Positions 1-7,402 of a stretch of DNA of 22,477 nt are shown piece after piece. The notes beneath the pieces are model-generated. The model ran no database searches. It saw only the letters and a list, made by a program, of their open reading frames with translations, and was not told the DNA's origin. The translations under genes and the position numbers were made by a program. Within the stretch, counting starts at the first letter, position 1. Every line of letters starts with the position of its first letter. Source of the DNA: a virus; IMG/VR virus record IMGVR_UViG_3300010885_041673, positions 1 to 22,477 of that record. One strand, 5' to 3'.

Positions 1-123
1 AGCTGCGTTAGCTGCCAGCACATTGGCAATCATGGCTGAGTTCAATGTATTCACATAACTGACCACACCAGTGTTTGCTGTGACAATAGCTGCGTTAGCT
101 GCCAGCACATTGGCAATCATGGC
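1..123 (-). repeat. Direct repeat, 36-bp identical copies with 87-bp period
   Basis: Bases 1-36 and 88-123 are identical (agctgcgttagctgccagca...). The 87-bp period is 29 codons, so the repeat lies in frame inside the tail fibre gene and encodes duplicated AMIANVLAANAAIVTAN-type segments. The array is cut by the left edge and may continue. Confidence 0.85.
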
Positions 124-603
124 AGCATTGGTGATGGTTATACGATCATCTGTATACGATTTAAGATTGGTGTTTGCAAGATTTATATAGTTTACAGTTG
201 CTGTGTTTTGATCATAGATTAATTGAGTGGTCGCTGCATTGACTGTATCAACATAAGATTTCATGCCGGTGTTGGCTGTGATAATAGCTGAGTTCGTAGC
301 TAAAATAGAAAGATTTGCTAAATCTAATCCTGCTTGTACATCAGCACTAACAGATTTATTATTGCTGCTGTATATAAAGCCGTTGGCACTTATAGCGCCG
401 GTAAAAGCAGTGGTGCCAGCAAAAATTTTGTTTGATAAAGTTTGTACTGAAGTAGTATTGACTTGTTCAAATCCGCCGACGGCACTGCCATCATGTAAAA
501 ATAACAAATTTCTGTCAGTATCAACAATCAGTTCTGCGTCTGCACCAACAAATGTTGAGGTACTTGCTGTATTGCCTCTGCGTAATCGTAATTCAGTTGA
601 CAT
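1..603 (-). CDS. Tail fibre/structural protein with Mtd-like N-terminus (partial, cut by left edge)
   Basis: An open frame of 201 codons runs from an ATG at 603 to the left edge with no stop, so only the N-terminal part is visible. The first 45 or so residues (STELRLRRGNTAS, then GADAELIVDTDRNLLFLHDGS) fit the repeat found at the N-terminus of the Bordetella phage major tropism determinant (Mtd) and in many marine myovirus tail proteins, which anchors a fibre to the virion. The rest is Ala/Asn/Thr-rich with heptad-like repeats such as ANAAIVTANTGMKSYVD, also found in the neighbouring 617-1273 protein. The two probably act together as tail fibre or baseplate appendage proteins. A role in host recognition is inferred; no receptor-binding domain is visible here. 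Confidence 0.75.
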   Translation of the reverse strand, partial: MSTELRLRRGNTASTSTFVGADAELIVDTDRNLLFLHDGSAVGGFEQVNTTSVQTLSNKIFAGTTAFTGAISANGFIYSSNNKSVSADVQAGLDLANLSILATNSAIITANTGMKSYVDTVNAATTQLIYDQNTATVNYINLANTNLKSYTDDRITITNAAMIANVLAANAAIVTANTGVVSYVNTLNSAMIANVLAANAA

Positions 604-616
604 GCTGATATTTATC

Positions 617-1273
617 CTAGGGCACGGTACCAAAATCTACTAGAATAGCAGCAGTTTCGGTTACTGAACCCAGATCAACTATAGGAAATCCTGTTGGGCC
701 ACTGGTACCTGCAATTGCTCCCCACACTGTGGTAAATCCTTCAAAAGTATTTTGCTCGCTATTGAAACGAATCTGCCCGGCAACACCCAATGGTCTTTGA
801 CTGGTATTGCCAGCTGGCAGTTGAATAGAAGTCACACTGTTGAACACCACATTGCCAGTGAAAACTGGTGAATTTATATTGGCTTTGGTGGCTTTGATGT
901 TGATAATATCAACACTGTTGGACAATGAGCCAGTGTAAGAGGGCATATAAGCAGCAACTGCTGCATCGTTATAGCCGCCTGCAGATATAACCTGAGAATC
1001 AACATATGATTTCATGCCTACGTTGGCAGTGACAATTGCTGCATTTACTGCAAGAATGGTTGGATCACCAGGCAGATAAGCAGCTACGTTTGCATTTCCG
1101 TATGTGCTGGAGCTACCACCACCACTTACAACTAATCCACCAGGAGTGCTGCCGTCACTGATACGAATTGTGTTGGTGGCACTGTCATACCACAAACGAT
1201 CTTTTTGCCCTACATGAGTTGCATTGTTGGCTTTGTTATTTCGACTAGTGAAGAACTCTTGGATGAACGACAT
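617..1273 (-). CDS. Mtd-like tail fibre/structural protein
   Basis: A 218-aa protein. Residues about 22-50 (GQKDRLWYDSATNTIRISDGS, then TPGGL) match the Mtd N-terminal type repeat: a strand ending in DGST-GG. Residues about 155-185 (SQRPLGVAGQIRFNSEQNTF followed by a WG.I motif) match the short C-terminal module of many phage tail fibres, where 'QRP...G.IRFN....FEGF....WG.I' recurs. The middle holds repeats (NAAIVTANVGMKSYVD) shared with the downstream 1-603 protein. A collar, baseplate or fibre component is likely. The next gene starts 14 bp after the stop, so the two are probably co-transcribed. The exact virion position is unknown. Confidence 0.7.
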   Translation of the reverse strand: MSFIQEFFTSRNNKANNATHVGQKDRLWYDSATNTIRISDGSTPGGLVVSGGGSSSTYGNANVAAYLPGDPTILAVNAAIVTANVGMKSYVDSQVISAGGYNDAAVAAYMPSYTGSLSNSVDIINIKATKANINSPVFTGNVVFNSVTSIQLPAGNTSQRPLGVAGQIRFNSEQNTFEGFTTVWGAIAGTSGPTGFPIVDLGSVTETAAILVDFGTVP

Positions 1274-1285
1274 TCAGTGAAACCT

Positions 1286-1540
1286 TCACTGATCTAACGG
1301 TTCGTCATCGTCCGAAGCTACATATTCCTGATTTTTTTGTTCAACGCCAGTCATTTTTTTCATCATTTCGATCTTTTGCTGAAGCGGCGGAATCATGATG
1401 TCATCTCTGTCCATTGCATTTTCAACTTCTGTTGGCTCTGGCTTGGTGTCAATGTTTATACTGCCAATGTTGACAGTGACACTACCCTGTGACTGTTGTG
1501 CTTGACGGATTAGTTGGCTGAGGAATTCGTGGGCTCTCAT
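1286..1540 (-). CDS. Small conserved phage protein, unknown function
   Basis: An 84-aa protein beginning MRAHEFLSQLIRQAQQ and ending in a very acidic tail (ASDDDEPLDQ). The middle (IMIPPLQQKIEMMKKMTGV) resembles a segment I associate with short proteins of marine T4-like phages, but I cannot assign a function. The start has the M(R/K)..EF/EI pattern seen in several genes of this window, resembling the T4 capsid-targeting peptide, although no clear (L/I)xE|(A/G) cleavage site follows. It lies just downstream of a terminator and a GATAAATA late-type promoter, so it may start a late unit that continues into the two tail fibre genes. Confidence 0.6.
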   Translation of the reverse strand: MRAHEFLSQLIRQAQQSQGSVTVNIGSINIDTKPEPTEVENAMDRDDIMIPPLQQKIEMMKKMTGVEQKNQEYVASDDDEPLDQ

Positions 1541-1561
1541 ATTATTACCATGCTGTTCATG

Positions 1562-1569
1562 TATTTATC
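1562..1569 (-). promoter_or_regulatory. Candidate T4-type late promoter (GATAAATA)
   Basis: On the minus strand GATAAATA lies 21 bp before the ATG at 1540 and just after the terminator at 1598-1618. T4 late promoters are a lone -10 box TATAAATA; this differs only in the first base. The terminator-promoter-gene order fits a new late transcription unit. Confidence 0.5.
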
Positions 1570-1597
1570 AGTCTTTGCTTAGAATCTAGGCAAAGAA

Positions 1598-1618
1598 AAA
1601 CCCGCATTGCGCGGGTTT
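1598..1618 (-). terminator. Rho-independent terminator after the 1644-1982 gene
   Basis: AAACCCGC and GCGGGTTT form a perfect 8-bp stem around a 5-nt loop. In the minus-strand transcript the stem is followed by a T-rich run (TTTTTCTTT). It lies 26 bp beyond the stop of the 1644-1982 gene and would end the transcript coming from the 2872 promoter. Confidence 0.85.
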
Positions 1619-1643
1619 GAACTACAGCAAGTAAAGAGTTTGT

Positions 1644-1982
1644 CTATACGATCAATCGTTGTTGCGTTTCTCTACCGTCGAATATACAAGTTCCACTGTC
1701 ACGAATCATGTTGACTATCTGTTGTGGAATGTCTTGAAACGCTGTTTTCATATCTTCTAGGGTAACACTTTCATCAGTCTGAATCGTGTAAATCTCATAA
1801 TGACGCTGATTATTTACTCGCGCCCTCATCAACATGGAGTTGAGAGTGCGAGACATGGAATTTGCCAATAAACTGGGTTCGCCTTTCAACCTGCACCAAA
1901 TTTGATCTTGTTCGACTTCACGCAGGCTGTCGATATATTCTAGACCATAACAATCCCACATCACCAGAAACAAGTTGTTCAT
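1644..1982 (-). CDS. Conserved hypothetical phage protein
   Basis: A 112-aa protein beginning MNNLFLVMWDCYGLEYIDSL. The start fits a family of small T4-like phage proteins (MNNLF.VMWDC.GLE), but its function is unknown. No membrane segment or known catalytic motif is visible. Its ATG overlaps the upstream stop as TAATG, so it is translationally coupled to the 296-aa gene and probably shares its sigma70-like promoter at 2906-2934. A strong terminator follows, so the two genes form a short separate unit. Confidence 0.65.
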   Translation of the reverse strand: MNNLFLVMWDCYGLEYIDSLREVEQDQIWCRLKGEPSLLANSMSRTLNSMLMRARVNNQRHYEIYTIQTDESVTLEDMKTAFQDIPQQIVNMIRDSGTCIFDGRETQQRLIV

Positions 1983-2872
1983 TAAGTAAAAGCTCCTTCC
2001 GTATCATCGATGCGAGCCAGCATCTTGTCGATGGTGTCATACTTCACACCCAGCTTATAATCAAGATAATGATTGTCTCCGTTGGTTTCGTGTGCATCGT
2101 GCAACCAACGAATGGCGGTAACAATATCCACGCCGTGCTCACGCATAGTGCTGTCTAACTGAATCTGCAATTCTGCCAGTGCTGCAGCTTCCATATCACA
2201 CTGTTCCTGATAACGCAGTTTGGCAGAATTTACCAGGTCATCCCAGCGAGACTGAAGCTGGGTAGGCGTGGCAGCATTGGCCCACTGCCAAAAAGATTCA
2301 CTGGGACGAAAGCCATAGGCTTCCTTGTGCAGGTCGCTAAAGCTGTCCATATCGTAGGAGTAGGTGGTGCTGTTCATGTTGTTCAGTTCCCGATTGATTT
2401 CTTCAAGACGCTCGCGAGCAGCAGGGTTGTATTGTGCCATTTCTTGCAGGATCATCTGCTCTTCCAACAGATTACCCGCATCACGCACAGATTCGTATTC
2501 ACCATTCACGCGGCGAAGATTGTCACGAGCTGCCGAGTTTACAGCATAAGAACCTGCTTTTTGAGCAGCTTTGGCTTCGGCTACTTCCAACAACTGCCCG
2601 GCGTAGATTTCAATCTTGCTTTGCCCGCCTTTCATCGGCGCACGCCAATAAGCAATTTGTTTAGGCGTGAGATAACCATTGCGAGAATAGAACTTGGCCA
2701 TGCTGGTTCCCATACGAGCGTGGCAAGGACGAAAACCCCGGCCATTATTATGGCGAGTATGTTCGCTGGCCTGTTCATCGGCAGTCTGCCGTTCACACAG
2801 CACCACCAGTGCTCGTGCCACAGCTTTGTCATTGGTACGAAGAAGTTCAACAATCTGAGCTTTGGTCGTCAT
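1982..2872 (-). CDS. Conserved phage protein with RALV..ERQTADEQ domain, unknown function
   Basis: A 296-aa protein. Residues about 15-80 (ARALVVLCERQTADEQ, HNNGRGF, SMAKFYSRNGYLTPKQIAYW) form a domain I associate with phage and plasmid hypothetical proteins (RALV.IY.RQT.DEQ....T...NG.GF, then L..KQ....R). The rest is helical and charged, with Glu/Arg-rich coiled-coil-like stretches at about 100-170. No enzyme motif is evident. It has a good sigma70-like promoter immediately upstream, which points to early or middle expression unlike the structural genes nearby. The coupled 112-aa gene follows. Confidence 0.65.
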   Translation of the reverse strand: MTTKAQIVELLRTNDKAVARALVVLCERQTADEQASEHTRHNNGRGFRPCHARMGTSMAKFYSRNGYLTPKQIAYWRAPMKGGQSKIEIYAGQLLEVAEAKAAQKAGSYAVNSAARDNLRRVNGEYESVRDAGNLLEEQMILQEMAQYNPAARERLEEINRELNNMNSTTYSYDMDSFSDLHKEAYGFRPSESFWQWANAATPTQLQSRWDDLVNSAKLRYQEQCDMEAAALAELQIQLDSTMREHGVDIVTAIRWLHDAHETNGDNHYLDYKLGVKYDTIDKMLARIDDTEGAFT

Positions 2873-2905
2873 GTGCGGTACTCCGTTTCAGTTCAGTATG
2901 TGCTT

Positions 2906-2934
2906 ATATTACACGGTTCTAGGATGTTTGTCAA
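2906..2934 (-). promoter_or_regulatory. Sigma70-like promoter (TTGACA - 17 bp - TAATAT)
   Basis: On the minus strand a perfect -35 box TTGACA (2929-2934) is followed after exactly 17 bp by TAATAT (2906-2911). It reads into the 2872 gene with a leader of about 25 nt. Confidence 0.7.
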
Positions 2935-2981
2935 CCGTTTAGCTAAAATTTATTAAACATCTAAGTTATTGATTTTGTTGA

Positions 2982-3191
2982 TTATTTTTGCGGTACACAA
3001 ACATATTCTTGCTGGTATTGCAGCGTTGCACGAATAGCCTCTCGTACTGCAGGCTGTTGCAGTGCCAAAGGACTAATGCCCAATTCATATCGTTTCTGAA
3101 TCGCATGTTGGCAGGCTGCCAAGCTATCAAATTCGCCCATATAGCCTGCATGAACGCCGCTATTTATAAGTGCCCAAAGTATGTATTTCAT
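2982..3191 (-). CDS. Small secreted or membrane-anchored phage protein, unknown function
   Basis: A 69-aa protein starting MKYILWALINSGVHAG, a short hydrophobic segment that could act as a signal peptide (GVHA before a possible cleavage). The mature part has two cysteines, one near ACQHA and one in the final YVCVPQK, that could form a disulfide in the periplasm. Small phage proteins with 'F.SL..C..A' and a terminal CVP motif are known to me only as hypotheticals. A TTGACA promoter lies directly upstream, leaving little or no leader and no clear Shine-Dalgarno. It is divergent from the plus-strand lectin gene. An overlapping reading frame at 2966-3151 is judged a shadow. Confidence 0.55.
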   Translation of the reverse strand: MKYILWALINSGVHAGYMGEFDSLAACQHAIQKRYELGISPLALQQPAVREAIRATLQYQQEYVCVPQK

Positions 3192-3198
3192 GTTCAGT

Positions 3199-3227
3199 AA
3201 TTTAACATTTTATATGTGCTTTGTCAA
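3199..3227 (-). promoter_or_regulatory. Sigma70-like promoter (TTGACA - 17 bp - TAAATT)
   Basis: TTGACA (3222-3227, minus) and TAAATT (3199-3204) are 17 bp apart, upstream of the small ORF starting at 3191. The predicted transcript would start almost at the ATG. It sits in the short divergent region shared with the plus-strand gene at 3244. Confidence 0.45.
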
Positions 3228-3243
3228 CACACTAAATAACCAT

Positions 3244-4200
3244 ATGAGAATTTCAGGTTCAAAGCTTCGTGGTGTTCATATAAACCAAGCCTTACCGTGG
3301 CCGGTGGTATTACCGCCTGCAGAAAATTTATTATATTTCTTAGATGCATCCAATACTTCTAGTTGGCCTTATGAGCCAGGAGCTGCACCGTCACTCGCAT
3401 ATTGGACGGATATTAGCGGGGCTAGCTATTTTAGTGAATACTACCCTGTAAAGATGGATGTTTATAACAACCCATCGTTGGTAACTGTAAACGGCTCGAC
3501 AAAAGGGCTACGAATGCAGGCAACGACTGGAGGTACTTATCCTAACGGAACAGGAGTTGGTCAGCGCGGAATAGTAAATTTAGGAGGAGACCCCACTAAC
3601 GTAAATGGCGATATTGGGACTTTGCTGACAGCATCAAAAAGCTACAGCATTTCTATGTGGATCTGCTTCAATCAAGCCCCCATTGCTGGGTCTGGCTCTG
3701 GATCACAGGATTTTGGCACAACAATTTTTTCTCAATATACTAACGACAATCCTTTTCTCATTTTATCCAGTAGCCGCGGAAATTCGGTACAGCCCCGCTA
3801 TTTGAATGAAATAGCCGTCCAATATTATTCAAACGCTCCTAGTGCCTTTGCGGTTGCAGGCACATGGGTTCCCACTGTTGGAGTCTGGTATCTAGTAACG
3901 ATTGTTGGAGAAAATACTAGCTCTAGCTCAGGAATCTTAAGTCTTTACATAAATGATGCTCTTCAAGGAACTTCGACTATTACAGGGGCTAGTTATGTTC
4001 CGTTTAATCTTCCACATGGAAATTATTACGCTTACGCCTTCATTCTAAACTCTGGTTTTTATCCAAACGCTGATCCTATCAAGCCACCTAACTTTGGCGG
4101 CGACATTACGTTTAGTACGTTTAAAATTTGGAAATCAGCGTTAACCTCAGAAATGATAAACGGAATGTTTAATACTGAAAAAGGTAAATTTGGGTTATAA
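3244..4200 (+). CDS. LamG/concanavalin-like lectin domain protein
   Basis: The only plus-strand gene. I place the start at the ATG at 3244 (MRISGSKLRGV), because the 21 upstream codons of the open frame read through the divergent promoter region. About 318 aa. The order of motifs fits a LamG/concanavalin A-like beta-sandwich: LLYFLDASN near the N-terminus, then GTLLTASKSYSISMWICF, TWVPTVGVWYLVTIVGEN, GILSLYINDALQG and a final GGDITFSTFKIWKSALTSEM with an F.IW...LT..E ending. Such domains bind sugars and occur in phage tail adhesins. No signal peptide or collagen repeat is seen. It runs convergently with the cell wall hydrolase gene. A role in host-surface binding is inference; its isolated orientation suggests late acquisition. 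No clear ribosome binding site precedes the ATG. Confidence 0.7.
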   Translation: MRISGSKLRGVHINQALPWPVVLPPAENLLYFLDASNTSSWPYEPGAAPSLAYWTDISGASYFSEYYPVKMDVYNNPSLVTVNGSTKGLRMQATTGGTYPNGTGVGQRGIVNLGGDPTNVNGDIGTLLTASKSYSISMWICFNQAPIAGSGSGSQDFGTTIFSQYTNDNPFLILSSSRGNSVQPRYLNEIAVQYYSNAPSAFAVAGTWVPTVGVWYLVTIVGENTSSSSGILSLYINDALQGTSTITGASYVPFNLPHGNYYAYAFILNSGFYPNADPIKPPNFGGDITFSTFKIWKSALTSEMINGMFNTEKGKFGL

Positions 4201-4274
4201 CACCGCGCTTAGATTCTCTGTACCATCGAAGCAGTATCAGTCTGCCAAATCTGCTAAATTTCCAAGTTAAACTA

Positions 4275-4916
4275 TTATAGTCTACCGCGATAAAAAATAT
4301 TGTGTCCTGGTGAATTTACTGGGGTCATACGATGTTTCCAATCAGTTTTAATTTTTTTGTTATGAAAATACATTACATTTGAATACTTGATTCGATAAAC
4401 ATCGTGTTTGTCGTCACCTCTTAATAACTCATGAGCGATTCGCATACTATCTTGCCAGAGTTTGTCATGGTAGTTGGGTGCACGTAATCGCAAACAGTTC
4501 CAACTAAACTGACATGTACCTGCTGTTTTTTGCCGCACGACCGCACAAATAGTTTTAGGAAATTGGTGATCTGATACTCTGTTTAGCGTCACCAATCCTA
4601 CAGCTATCTTGCCTTCGGTAGGTTCATGACCTGCTTCATAATAGATATTGTGAGCCAAGCAATCAACTTCTCTGTTATCTGGTTTTGTCTTTTTATCTGT
4701 GTCATGGTAATTCTTAGGTTGTGGCCACAGATCGTTTCTATTCAGCGTTTTTGCCAGTTGCTGATCATCAGCAACTTTTTTCATGGTTTTTGATACCTGC
4801 CAATCTAGGGCAGAAATTGTCAGATATTGTGTCTCAGCGTGACCGAGTCGTGTTGCCACTGTTACGGTCAGGGCGACTGTGACAATGATTTGATGCAGTC
4901 TCTTCATTGTTCGCAT
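4275..4916 (-). CDS. Exported cell wall hydrolase, SleB/CwlJ (Hydrolase_2) type; probable endolysin
   Basis: About 213 aa from the ATG at 4916, chosen because a strong AAGGAGG lies 7 bp upstream and because it exposes a signal peptide (basic MRTMKRLHQ, then a hydrophobic stretch ending in GHA at about residue 27). The catalytic domain covers about residues 82-213: CLAHNIYYEAGHEP contains the conserved Glu (E94) of SleB/CwlJ hydrolases, followed by VGLVTLNRV, ICAVVRQK and CQFSW. These enzymes cleave peptidoglycan glycan strands. A Sec signal would let it reach the periplasm, so it may be a signal-endolysin that needs no holin pore to escape, though release could still be timed by a holin elsewhere. 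It stands alone, convergent with the lectin gene. Confidence 0.85.
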   Translation of the reverse strand: MRTMKRLHQIIVTVALTVTVATRLGHAETQYLTISALDWQVSKTMKKVADDQQLAKTLNRNDLWPQPKNYHDTDKKTKPDNREVDCLAHNIYYEAGHEPTEGKIAVGLVTLNRVSDHQFPKTICAVVRQKTAGTCQFSWNCLRLRAPNYHDKLWQDSMRIAHELLRGDDKHDVYRIKYSNVMYFHNKKIKTDWKHRMTPVNSPGHNIFYRGRL

Positions 4917-5075
4917 ATTTCGTCCTCCTTTGCGATCATAAACATTACTGTGCACGGGAAATCTTTGGCCCGTCTAGTATATAGCTAGTTGAATCAGTAA
5001 TTAAAGGCTAATATAACTTATCAAGCAGTGATATTAACACGCGATGCAAGAAAATTTCAAGATTTGTGGTGTAGG

Positions 5076-6821
5076 CTATGCCAAAGGATTTTGTGATGCC
5101 ATGCGCTTGACAGCATCTAGGTTAGCTTGAGCCCTAGCAAGAGTATCGGCATTTTCAGGACTGCCGTCTTTTGCTGCTGCTGTTGCGTTTTTAACTTGAG
5201 TTTCTGCACTAGCCAACGAATCTTGCGCTGCAGTTTGATTTGCAGCACTTTGGTCGGAGACTGAGCTGGCTATCTTGCCAACATAACTGGTTCTGGACAA
5301 ATTACGACCTTCCAACAAGGCACTGTTCAATGCGTCACCGTATAAATTATCAGCCGACACAGAACCCAATACATCATTATATCCTACGCCCATTTTATCT
5401 ACGCCAAAAGTATGAAGTTTGCTGGAAAAATTCAACACAGGCATAACTGAATTGCCCGGCGCAGGTATGCTTGAGAGGTCTTTTCCTGCCAGCAACATAT
5501 TACTGGACTCTTTATCCAAGTGTGCTGTGCTGTCAGTCAATGAACTATTGGCATTGGTTACCATGGATTGCATGGCAGTTGAAGAATTTGTAAAACTATT
5601 GAAATTACTCACCGAACTATTTAATGCTGACTGAGCGGCTGCAATGGTTCCACTATCACCGCCTTGGACTGCTGATACCATGGCAGACAGTTTATTATTT
5701 AGGTCTTGCCCTTGGCTGGTACTAGCTACACTACCTAAGGTGTCATTGATATTTTTGAACGGCACTGTGTGTGCACCCGATGCAGATCCAATCATATCTG
5801 TCATTGTTGGATTGCCAAACATCCCATTACCTTTGCCCAACAGTGGCTTGAGGCTCGACGACACACTGGCAGGCAAGGGCGTGCTGAGTGCGTCTAAATG
5901 AGAAAAATCTCGGAATTCAGAGCTATGCATTAAACCTTGTAGCTTGCTGGCATCCATTGGAGCACCCAAATTGTTTAACTTGTTTCCTAGGCCAGCAATC
6001 GAGCCAGGAGATCCGCCTCTGATACCCAGACTTTTTACAACCTCAGGATGCATCATTTTATTAACGTCAGTCATGTCTGCTAAACTGTTTAATGAACTGT
6101 AGGGTTTCGCACCAGTCATGACCAATATATGCTGCAAATCATTGCCCTGCACCGTGCCCAACACTCCGTGCAGCACTGAATCAGGTACATGATTTAAATT
6201 GTTGATGTCATAGCCAGCAGATGATAATGCATCGTTGATTCCTACTTTGCTGGTCAAACCTTGTTTATTCAATGTTTGAATTAAGTTTTTGGCTCCCAGA
6301 TTGGCAGGACTTTTAAAGTCATATGCAGTTCCAAAATTTGATATGTTGCTGCCAAGCATGGTGGCTGCGCCGCCTAGTGCTGCTGCAGTTTTTAAATTTG
6401 GAAAAGTATTACTGACATTGTTGGACAGCAAACTTTTGAAACTATTTCCACCTACTCCCAAATCAGAAAAAGATTTACCCTGAAATTGTGCAATAGCTGC
6501 ATTATATGATGCTGACATACTGCCCAAACTGCTTGCACCACCGAATAAACCAACGAATGTTTTGGTGCCGGCTGCACCCGTGGGCAATATTGCCTGCGCA
6601 CGAGCAGTTGCACTGGTAATCGCACTCTGGGAACCAGTCATGAATGTCGGCAGTGGGGTGACCAGGCTGCTGTAGCCTAGAGTTTTTAGTTGTTCAATAT
6701 TGCTGACCAGCGGATTGGATGAAACTTTGCTAAACACGCCGGTCATAACAGAGTTTACGGCTAATGCTTCGCCGCTCATCAATCCTTTGGTAGCTATCAG
6801 CACTGCTGGTGTTATAGCCAT
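5076..6821 (-). CDS. Ser/Ala/Asn-rich probable virion protein next to PAAR
   Basis: A 581-aa protein with no recognised enzyme motif. It is rich in Ser, Ala, Asn, Gly and Leu, starts with an Ala/Val-rich hydrophobic stretch (MAITPAVLIATKGLMSGEA), and has a low-complexity helical C-terminus (about 515-575) rich in Ala, Gln and Lys typical of coiled segments. Its ATG lies 1 bp after the PAAR stop, so the two are translationally coupled. Proteins in this position are often baseplate hub or spike partners, or cargo carried by a PAAR tip; both are inference from position. It could also be a tail structural protein unrelated to PAAR. Length and composition argue for a virion component. Confidence 0.6.
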   Translation of the reverse strand: MAITPAVLIATKGLMSGEALAVNSVMTGVFSKVSSNPLVSNIEQLKTLGYSSLVTPLPTFMTGSQSAITSATARAQAILPTGAAGTKTFVGLFGGASSLGSMSASYNAAIAQFQGKSFSDLGVGGNSFKSLLSNNVSNTFPNLKTAAALGGAATMLGSNISNFGTAYDFKSPANLGAKNLIQTLNKQGLTSKVGINDALSSAGYDINNLNHVPDSVLHGVLGTVQGNDLQHILVMTGAKPYSSLNSLADMTDVNKMMHPEVVKSLGIRGGSPGSIAGLGNKLNNLGAPMDASKLQGLMHSSEFRDFSHLDALSTPLPASVSSSLKPLLGKGNGMFGNPTMTDMIGSASGAHTVPFKNINDTLGSVASTSQGQDLNNKLSAMVSAVQGGDSGTIAAAQSALNSSVSNFNSFTNSSTAMQSMVTNANSSLTDSTAHLDKESSNMLLAGKDLSSIPAPGNSVMPVLNFSSKLHTFGVDKMGVGYNDVLGSVSADNLYGDALNSALLEGRNLSRTSYVGKIASSVSDQSAANQTAAQDSLASAETQVKNATAAAKDGSPENADTLARAQANLDAVKRMASQNPLA

Positions 6822-6822
6822 A

Positions 6823-7092
6823 TTATCCGCCTATATCTACGTTGTCGCTGCCTTCAATTATTATGTGACCACATTCATACTGATCACCTTTGCGAGCAGC
6901 AGCTTTGCCTTCAATAAAAACTGTACTGCTGCCTTGACTGATCGATGAACTGTCATGGTCATCATCATGATTTTGATTACTGCTGCCAACTACAGCAGCA
7001 GCAATGCCGTTGATGAAAACAGTTGCGGCTACATCGTTGCTGACAGAACCCATGCCATCGTCTTGGTCGCCTTTGCGTGCTGCTGCAGGCAT
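6823..7092 (-). CDS. PAAR-domain baseplate spike tip protein (T4 gp5.4-like)
   Basis: An 89-aa protein that is almost wholly a PAAR domain: MPAAARKGDQ at the start, VFINGIAAAVVGSS in the first half, then GSSTVFIEGKAAARKGDQ and CGHIIIEGSDNVDIGG. PAAR proteins form the pointed metal-bound tip of the membrane-piercing spike in contractile tails and type VI secretion. Likely Zn-binding residues are His42, His46, Cys74 and His76. The central loop has an unusual acidic/His run (NHDDDHDSS). Its ATG overlaps the stop of the upstream 102-aa gene (TAATG), and it is coupled to the 581-aa gene downstream. Confidence 0.9.
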   Translation of the reverse strand: MPAAARKGDQDDGMGSVSNDVAATVFINGIAAAVVGSSNQNHDDDHDSSSISQGSSTVFIEGKAAARKGDQYECGHIIIEGSDNVDIGG

Positions 7093-7400
7093 TATTTGAT
7101 AATGCCTTTGACTGGCTTGATGCCGGTGGTGGTCTGTATGTAATGATCTTGAATTTTATCAAATGCATTTGCAGCCATCATCACATGATTTTTACTAATT
7201 TCTACATCAATATCAGGTTCTGCAGCAAACAATGATTGAATCAATCCAAGTCCCTGGGAACTGGGCATCACAGTACACGGTCTGTTTAATAGATAACTGG
7301 TTTCGTTGATTGAAGTAACTTTGGCAATGATTTCATCACCATTTACCAATTTAAATGTGGCTATGCTGCCTTCACTGAGTTTTGATTTTGATATTAACAT
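7092..7400 (-). CDS. Small LSm-like phage protein
   Basis: A 102-aa protein. Residues about 11-45 (GSIATFKLVNGDEIIAKVTS, then YLLNRPCTVM) have the pattern of an Sm/LSm fold: an FKL.NGDEI.AKV strand pair followed by a short loop and a second strand pair. Short LSm-like proteins of this kind are common in marine T4-like phages next to nucleotide metabolism and virion genes; none is functionally settled as far as I know. RNA binding is possible but is inference. It starts 3 bp after the glutaredoxin stop and couples into the PAAR gene. Confidence 0.55.
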   Translation of the reverse strand: MLISKSKLSEGSIATFKLVNGDEIIAKVTSINETSYLLNRPCTVMPSSQGLGLIQSLFAAEPDIDVEISKNHVMMAANAFDKIQDHYIQTTTGIKPVKGIIK

Positions 7401-7402
7401 GC

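Noticed and set aside
1-123. CRISPR-like repeats
   Set aside because: The repeats are in frame with an 87-bp period inside a tail fibre gene and have no unique spacers.
2966-3151. 61-aa ORF on the minus strand
   Set aside because: Overlaps the better-supported 2982-3191 ORF in another frame, without a ribosome site or recognisable features.
3161-3168. TATAAATA late promoter on the minus strand
   Set aside because: A perfect box, but it lies inside the small secreted-protein ORF, and the next gene starts about 290 bp further on after that ORF; likely coding chance.
4201-4274. tRNA or terminator in the convergent gap
   Set aside because: No cloverleaf or stable hairpin with a T run was seen between the lectin and hydrolase genes.
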